Assembly (NCBI RefSeq): GCF_023065955.2
Contig: NW_026622819.1
Location: forward strand, 2,341,501-2,405,500
Source of the DNA: Ursus arctos
Lineage: Eukaryota > Chordata > Mammalia > Carnivora > Ursidae
Length of the DNA stretch: 64,000 nt
Reading direction: 5' to 3'
Part shown: positions 60,551 through 64,000 of the stretch, piece by piece
How the letters are laid out: every line of letters starts with the position of its first letter
Position numbering within the stretch: position 1 is the stretch's first letter
Notes under the pieces: generated by a model
What the model saw: the letters and a program-made list of their open reading frames with translations, nothing else
Database searches by the model: none
Told to the model about the DNA's origin: nothing
Position numbers and translations under genes: made by a program

Positions 60551-60640
60551 ATAGGAGAGAAGTGAGAGGGGGGAGAGAAAGAGGGACAGAGAGACAAGGG
60601 AGGAAGGGAAGGAGGAGAGGGGAGTGGGAGGAAGGAAGGG
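60551..60640 (+). repeat. Purine-rich GGGA/GAGA low-complexity tract
   Basis: About 90 bases consist almost entirely of A and G (GGGGGGAGAGAAAGAGGGAC; GGGAAGGAGGAGAGGGGAG). It could form triplex DNA in principle. Confidence 0.85.
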
Positions 60641-61119
60641 ACCTTAAGTGAAAGGTGTTTTAAGAAATGGAGCAGATTGAACAGGCATGGAAAAATAGAA
60701 ATATAAAGTGTTATGAATCTCATGGAAAATCCCCTATGTATTAAAAAGACCAACAGTTATTGAGATATTTTTTTCTACAAAAACCGGAGGCCCCATTAAT
60801 GGAGACCACTGGAGGGCAGGTGTTTCTCCAAAGCCTCGGCTTACCCCTCTCCAATCTCCTCCCTGGTTCCTAGGTTTATTGTAAATTGAGAGGAGTGTGT
60901 GAACCATGGCGATCCCAAACAAAGAGGTGTGTTCCTTTGGGGACAAACGCCTCTCCTGAGCTGAGCAGCGACCTGGGAACAGCCCACTGCATACATGATG
61001 AGTTCTCCCTTCAAGCTGTGAGATGATCCCCCTTGAGGATAAAATGGGATGCATTTTCCAGTCAGCTTTGCTGACTGCCCCAGTGGGACAGGCTGAAGTC
61101 ACACACTGATAACTCTTAT

Positions 61120-61960
61120 AATTTCCATACCTTAAATAATTTAACGTGAAATCACATAAATAAAATGCTATAACTGAGCATAATTCTTTATACATTTTTT
61201 CTAATAATCCTAGCCTTTTAAATTAGCATAATAACACTTAGAATAATTGAAGAATTTAATTGCATGGAGCACTGGAATATTATCTGCTGTGCTGGGTGCC
61301 ACGATGAAGCTCTGATTAGCTTTAATTTAGTTGGTTTTCTCAATTTAGTTTTCATATTAGATATTGCTGCAGAAGGTAGGGGCACACGCAAATAAGCCAT
61401 GGGATGCGTAATTGTTCATAAGTGTCTACATGCTTTGCCGAAAATCTCTAGACATGCCATTGTTGACCTTAAAATAGAGGAGAAGAATTAGTGACTTGAA
61501 ATGTGAACTATTGTTTCCTTTCTGCCGTGTGCTCATAATTGTCTAGACATACTGACGTTACGTTCCAGCATGCTCTAGGGTAGAAGCTGTCCCCGAGTTT
61601 CCCTCCCTCCCTCCACCTTTCTCCCCCTCTCGCTCCCTCCCTTCCATTCATCCATAATTATGTAAGGAGGGCTATGTTCAAAACATTCGAGTCCATTTTT
61701 TTTTCTTTTTACAGCAGACCTTTGTGGTTAAGGCAGGAATAAATTGTATTCTGCACACATTTCACAAACATAACAGGAACAAACTATATTCTGCATGAAT
61801 CTCAGATGTACAAATACAGATTTTAAGACCATTTCAGAGCCTCATGAGAAATAGACATCACTGATGAAAAAGAAGATTTTGCTATAAGAAAAGTGAATTT
61901 TGAAAATTTGGATTCCCAAAACAGATCCATTAGTGAGGTCAGCATATTTTCGGTTTCTAG
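61120..61960. promoter_or_regulatory. Candidate conserved non-coding element cluster
   Basis: AT-rich repeat-free sequence with AAATTAGCATAATAACAC at about 61220, GAATAATTGAAGAATTTAAT at about 61241, TCTGATTAGCTTTAATTTAG at about 61311 and CAATTTAGTTTTCATATTAG at about 61341. A CCCT/CTCC pyrimidine tract at 61596-61646 splits it. Homeodomain-type cores are dense in the first 250 bp. Function is inferred. Confidence 0.42.
61596..61646 (+). repeat. Pyrimidine-rich (CCCT)n-like tract
   Basis: About 50 bases of C and T in imperfect CCCT units. Low complexity. Confidence 0.8.
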
Positions 61961-62022
61961 GAAGATTTAACCCAGAATTCCTTTAGTGATCCATTTTTCA
62001 AACACATTTTAAAATCATGCCA

Positions 62023-62530
62023 GTGTATTCATTTTCTACTGCTGCACGAAAAATTACTAGGGATCTAGTGGCTTAAAACAACATGTTTCTATTATTGCAC
62101 AGATGTTGTGGGTCGGCGTCTGGGTCCTCTGCAGGGTTGCATAGCATGCTGGCTGGGCTGGAGCTAATCTGGAGGCTGGACTGGGAAGGAGCTGCTGGAA
62201 AGTTCACTCAGGTTGTTGGCAGATTTCCCTTCCTTGCTGTTTTAGGACCGAGGCCCCGGGTTCTGGCTGGCCTTGGACAAGGGCTGTCCTCACACTGGAG
62301 GCCCACGTGGGCTTCCAGTATAGCCATGTCTCCCTCACAGTCAGCAGGGCACAAACTCTAGAGTGTGGCTGTGTGGGGGCCAGAGTTTGCTGTAGCAGAA
62401 TGTCCCATGGAAACCCCATCATGGTGCCTTTGCCTGACTCTGTGGGATAGGTCAAAGGAAGGGACTATACAAGACAGACTCCAGAAAGCCAGGGTCTCAG
62501 AGGCCACCTTTGGGTCTATGTACCATGTAC
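62023..62530 (-). mobile_element. Probable MaLR/MLT1-like LTR, antisense
   Basis: GTGTATTCATTTTCTACTGC, TAGTGGCTTAAAACAACATG and the ATTATTGCACAGATGTTGTG stretch followed by GGGTCGGCGTCTGG are the reverse-complement 3' end of an MLT1-like LTR. The interior (CTGGCTGGGCTGGAGC; TAGGTCAAAGGAAGGGAC) fits a longer related LTR variant. The right boundary is uncertain. Confidence 0.6.
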
Positions 62531-63941
62531 ATGCAAAGCGTGGTGGACATCCCTGTCTGAACGCCCATTTGAGATTGCAAGCCAAAGGAAGCCTTGTTGG
62601 TTTTCTTCTAAAGAAGCTATAGAGGTATTCCAAGTTCCGTTTTCTCAAGGTTATCATACTTCCAATGTCTAACAGCCATTTCCAAAATTCGGAGGTTACA
62701 CATATTTGCAAAGAACAGAAAATATACCTCTAAGCTCAGGCTGTCTTTTTCTACCCAACACAGTATTTCTGATTGAGATGTATGTACACGCACACACACC
62801 ACAATGCATATGCACACACATCCACAGACACACAGACACACCTGTGCAGGCAGAAGGGCTCACAGGATCATTTCTCCCTGCCCTTGACTCCAGGATTCCT
62901 GGGGATTACCGCGTGGCTCCAACAGAAGCCAGTGGCACTGTGTTATGTGTGAAGCACGGAGGAGCTGTGCCTGGCTCCCAGGTGTGGGTCCCAGCCCCCT
63001 CTCTATCTGTGCAAGTGCCTTTGGCTCACTCACCCTTCCATGGTCTCCAAGCTGCACATGGCACCCGCATTTCACAGGCTCCTGCTTTCAGAGCAGTACG
63101 CATCAGATATTTTTCCAGCAGCGTGGGTGGTGGTCTCCACACCTGGACGTGGACTGTCCACTTTATACCATGGGTGCTTTGTGGTTTGGTGGGTAGAGAT
63201 GCTGAGCCCTGGGGCTGACAGGTGCTGCCCAGGTACAGGTCCAGTGACTTCCCCTAGTGTTGACTTTCATGCCAACAATTACAAATGAGCTGCAATTCTT
63301 ACCCCATCGTATAAATATTGCTAATGAGGAGAAGGCCATGAGCTCCAGTCCAAGAGGCCAGTCGTTGGCTTTGCTGGATCCTAGCCTCACTGGCTATACA
63401 CTGCTCACTAATGGGATACCTGCAAGGATGGACCAGGGAATGTCAGCGCCATAGAAGGAAAACGTGGAGAGCATGGCCTGAACCAGTGCTCTTACCAGAA
63501 AACACAACTTAATCCATGCAAACCTTCATCACTCATGCATCAGCATTAGCTTTGTGCCGGAAGGGCTGTGCACGGTCCTCCTGTGTGACAGCTCAAGTCT
63601 GCAGACTCCTGGCTTCAGAGATCTGCCACGGCCCACTGTGCCCTACTGGGGGGTGTCTGGTCCAGGGAGCGTGGTCCTTGGGGATGCTGGGGGACCCAGG
63701 TCCACATCCCAAATGGAGGTGTTGGCTATCATGGGGAAACACAGCATGAGAACAAAGCGGGGGGCAAGGTTTGGTGCTGGTACCTATTATGTGAAGGCAT
63801 TCCTGGCAGACCCTTTATCTCTGTGGGTACTTGTTCTTGGCTTATCAATGACAAGGCCTGCAAACACTCAGCCCCTTCTAAGTAAAAATCCTCAGCTCAT
63901 GGGCATGTTTTGTAAACTGAGACTCTGCTCCCACCTGTTCA
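62531..63941. other. Unique sequence with a short CA-rich tract
   Basis: No gene is recognised. A CA-rich interrupted tract lies at about 62787-62844 (CACGCACACACACCACAATG). Frames up to 170 codons lack domains. Confidence 0.5.
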
Positions 63942-64000
63942 TAGTTGTATGGTCCCCCCAATTCATATGTTTAAACCTAGCCCTGGATGTGATGGAAGCC
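63942..64000 (+). mobile_element. MLT1-type LTR 5' end, cut by the window edge
   Basis: TAGTTGTATGGTCCCCCCAA, TTCATATGTTTAAACC and TGATGGAAGCC match the sense 5' start of an MLT1 LTR (GAATGGTCCCCCAAAATTCA-like). The rest lies beyond the window. Confidence 0.75.

Noticed and set aside
1..64000. A dedicated, previously undescribed molecular system (defence locus, biosynthetic cluster, integrated virus)
   Set aside because: Nothing resembling a gene cluster, intact provirus or novel mobile system was found. The content is explained by known mammalian repeats plus unique non-coding DNA, with regulatory function as the main open possibility.

Overview
This window reads as mammalian nuclear DNA from a carnivoran. 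The main evidence is a family of tRNA-Lys-derived CAN SINEs (SINEC): six copies, all with recognisable target-site duplications. Their head (GGGCGCCTGGGTGGC), CT-rich body and AATAAA(A)n tail are characteristic of dog-like carnivores. The youngest copy, at about 33336, looks most like bear/panda or pinniped versions; that narrower placement is a judgement from memory of the family. Ancient mammalian repeats (MLT1 LTRs, MIR, L2, MER5, L1) fill out the picture.

I found no protein-coding gene, tRNA, rRNA, CRISPR array or operon that I can support. The open reading frames are short, lie on both strands, often overlap repeats, and show no recognisable domains. The longest, about 250 codons at 30193-30945, runs through a MER5-type repeat. 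The window behaves like an intergenic or intronic gene desert.

Layout. 1-2449 is unique sequence with a CpG-rich patch near 465-650. 2450-11990 holds a SINE, a non-coding block around 4670-5000, a locally duplicated segment of about 258 bp (5983-6241 and 7627-7883, the second copy lying inside an MLT1 LTR), another SINE, an MLT1 LTR and an L1 3' end. 12000-23200 is GC-rich and mostly unique, with TG/CA tracts and a MER5 fragment. 23200-33300 alternates AT-rich, repeat-poor blocks resembling deeply conserved non-coding elements (best at 26750-28260) with a SINE, MIR, MER5 and L2 pieces. 33300-35000 has two young SINEs. 37200-41250 is an old L1 mosaic in both orientations with an unexplained 111-codon minus-strand frame inside it. 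42800-64000 has a SINE, MIR and several MLT1 LTRs interleaved with AT-rich candidate regulatory blocks at about 45820-47010, 49550-50720 and 61120-61960, plus a CpG-rich zone at 52340-53215.

The most plausible biological role is long-range regulation of a developmental gene outside the window. That is an inference from composition and motif content (TAATTA cores, POU octamers), because conservation cannot be measured here. I did not find a convincing new molecular system. The most concrete unusual event is the local templated duplication into the MLT1 LTR near 7.6 kb.
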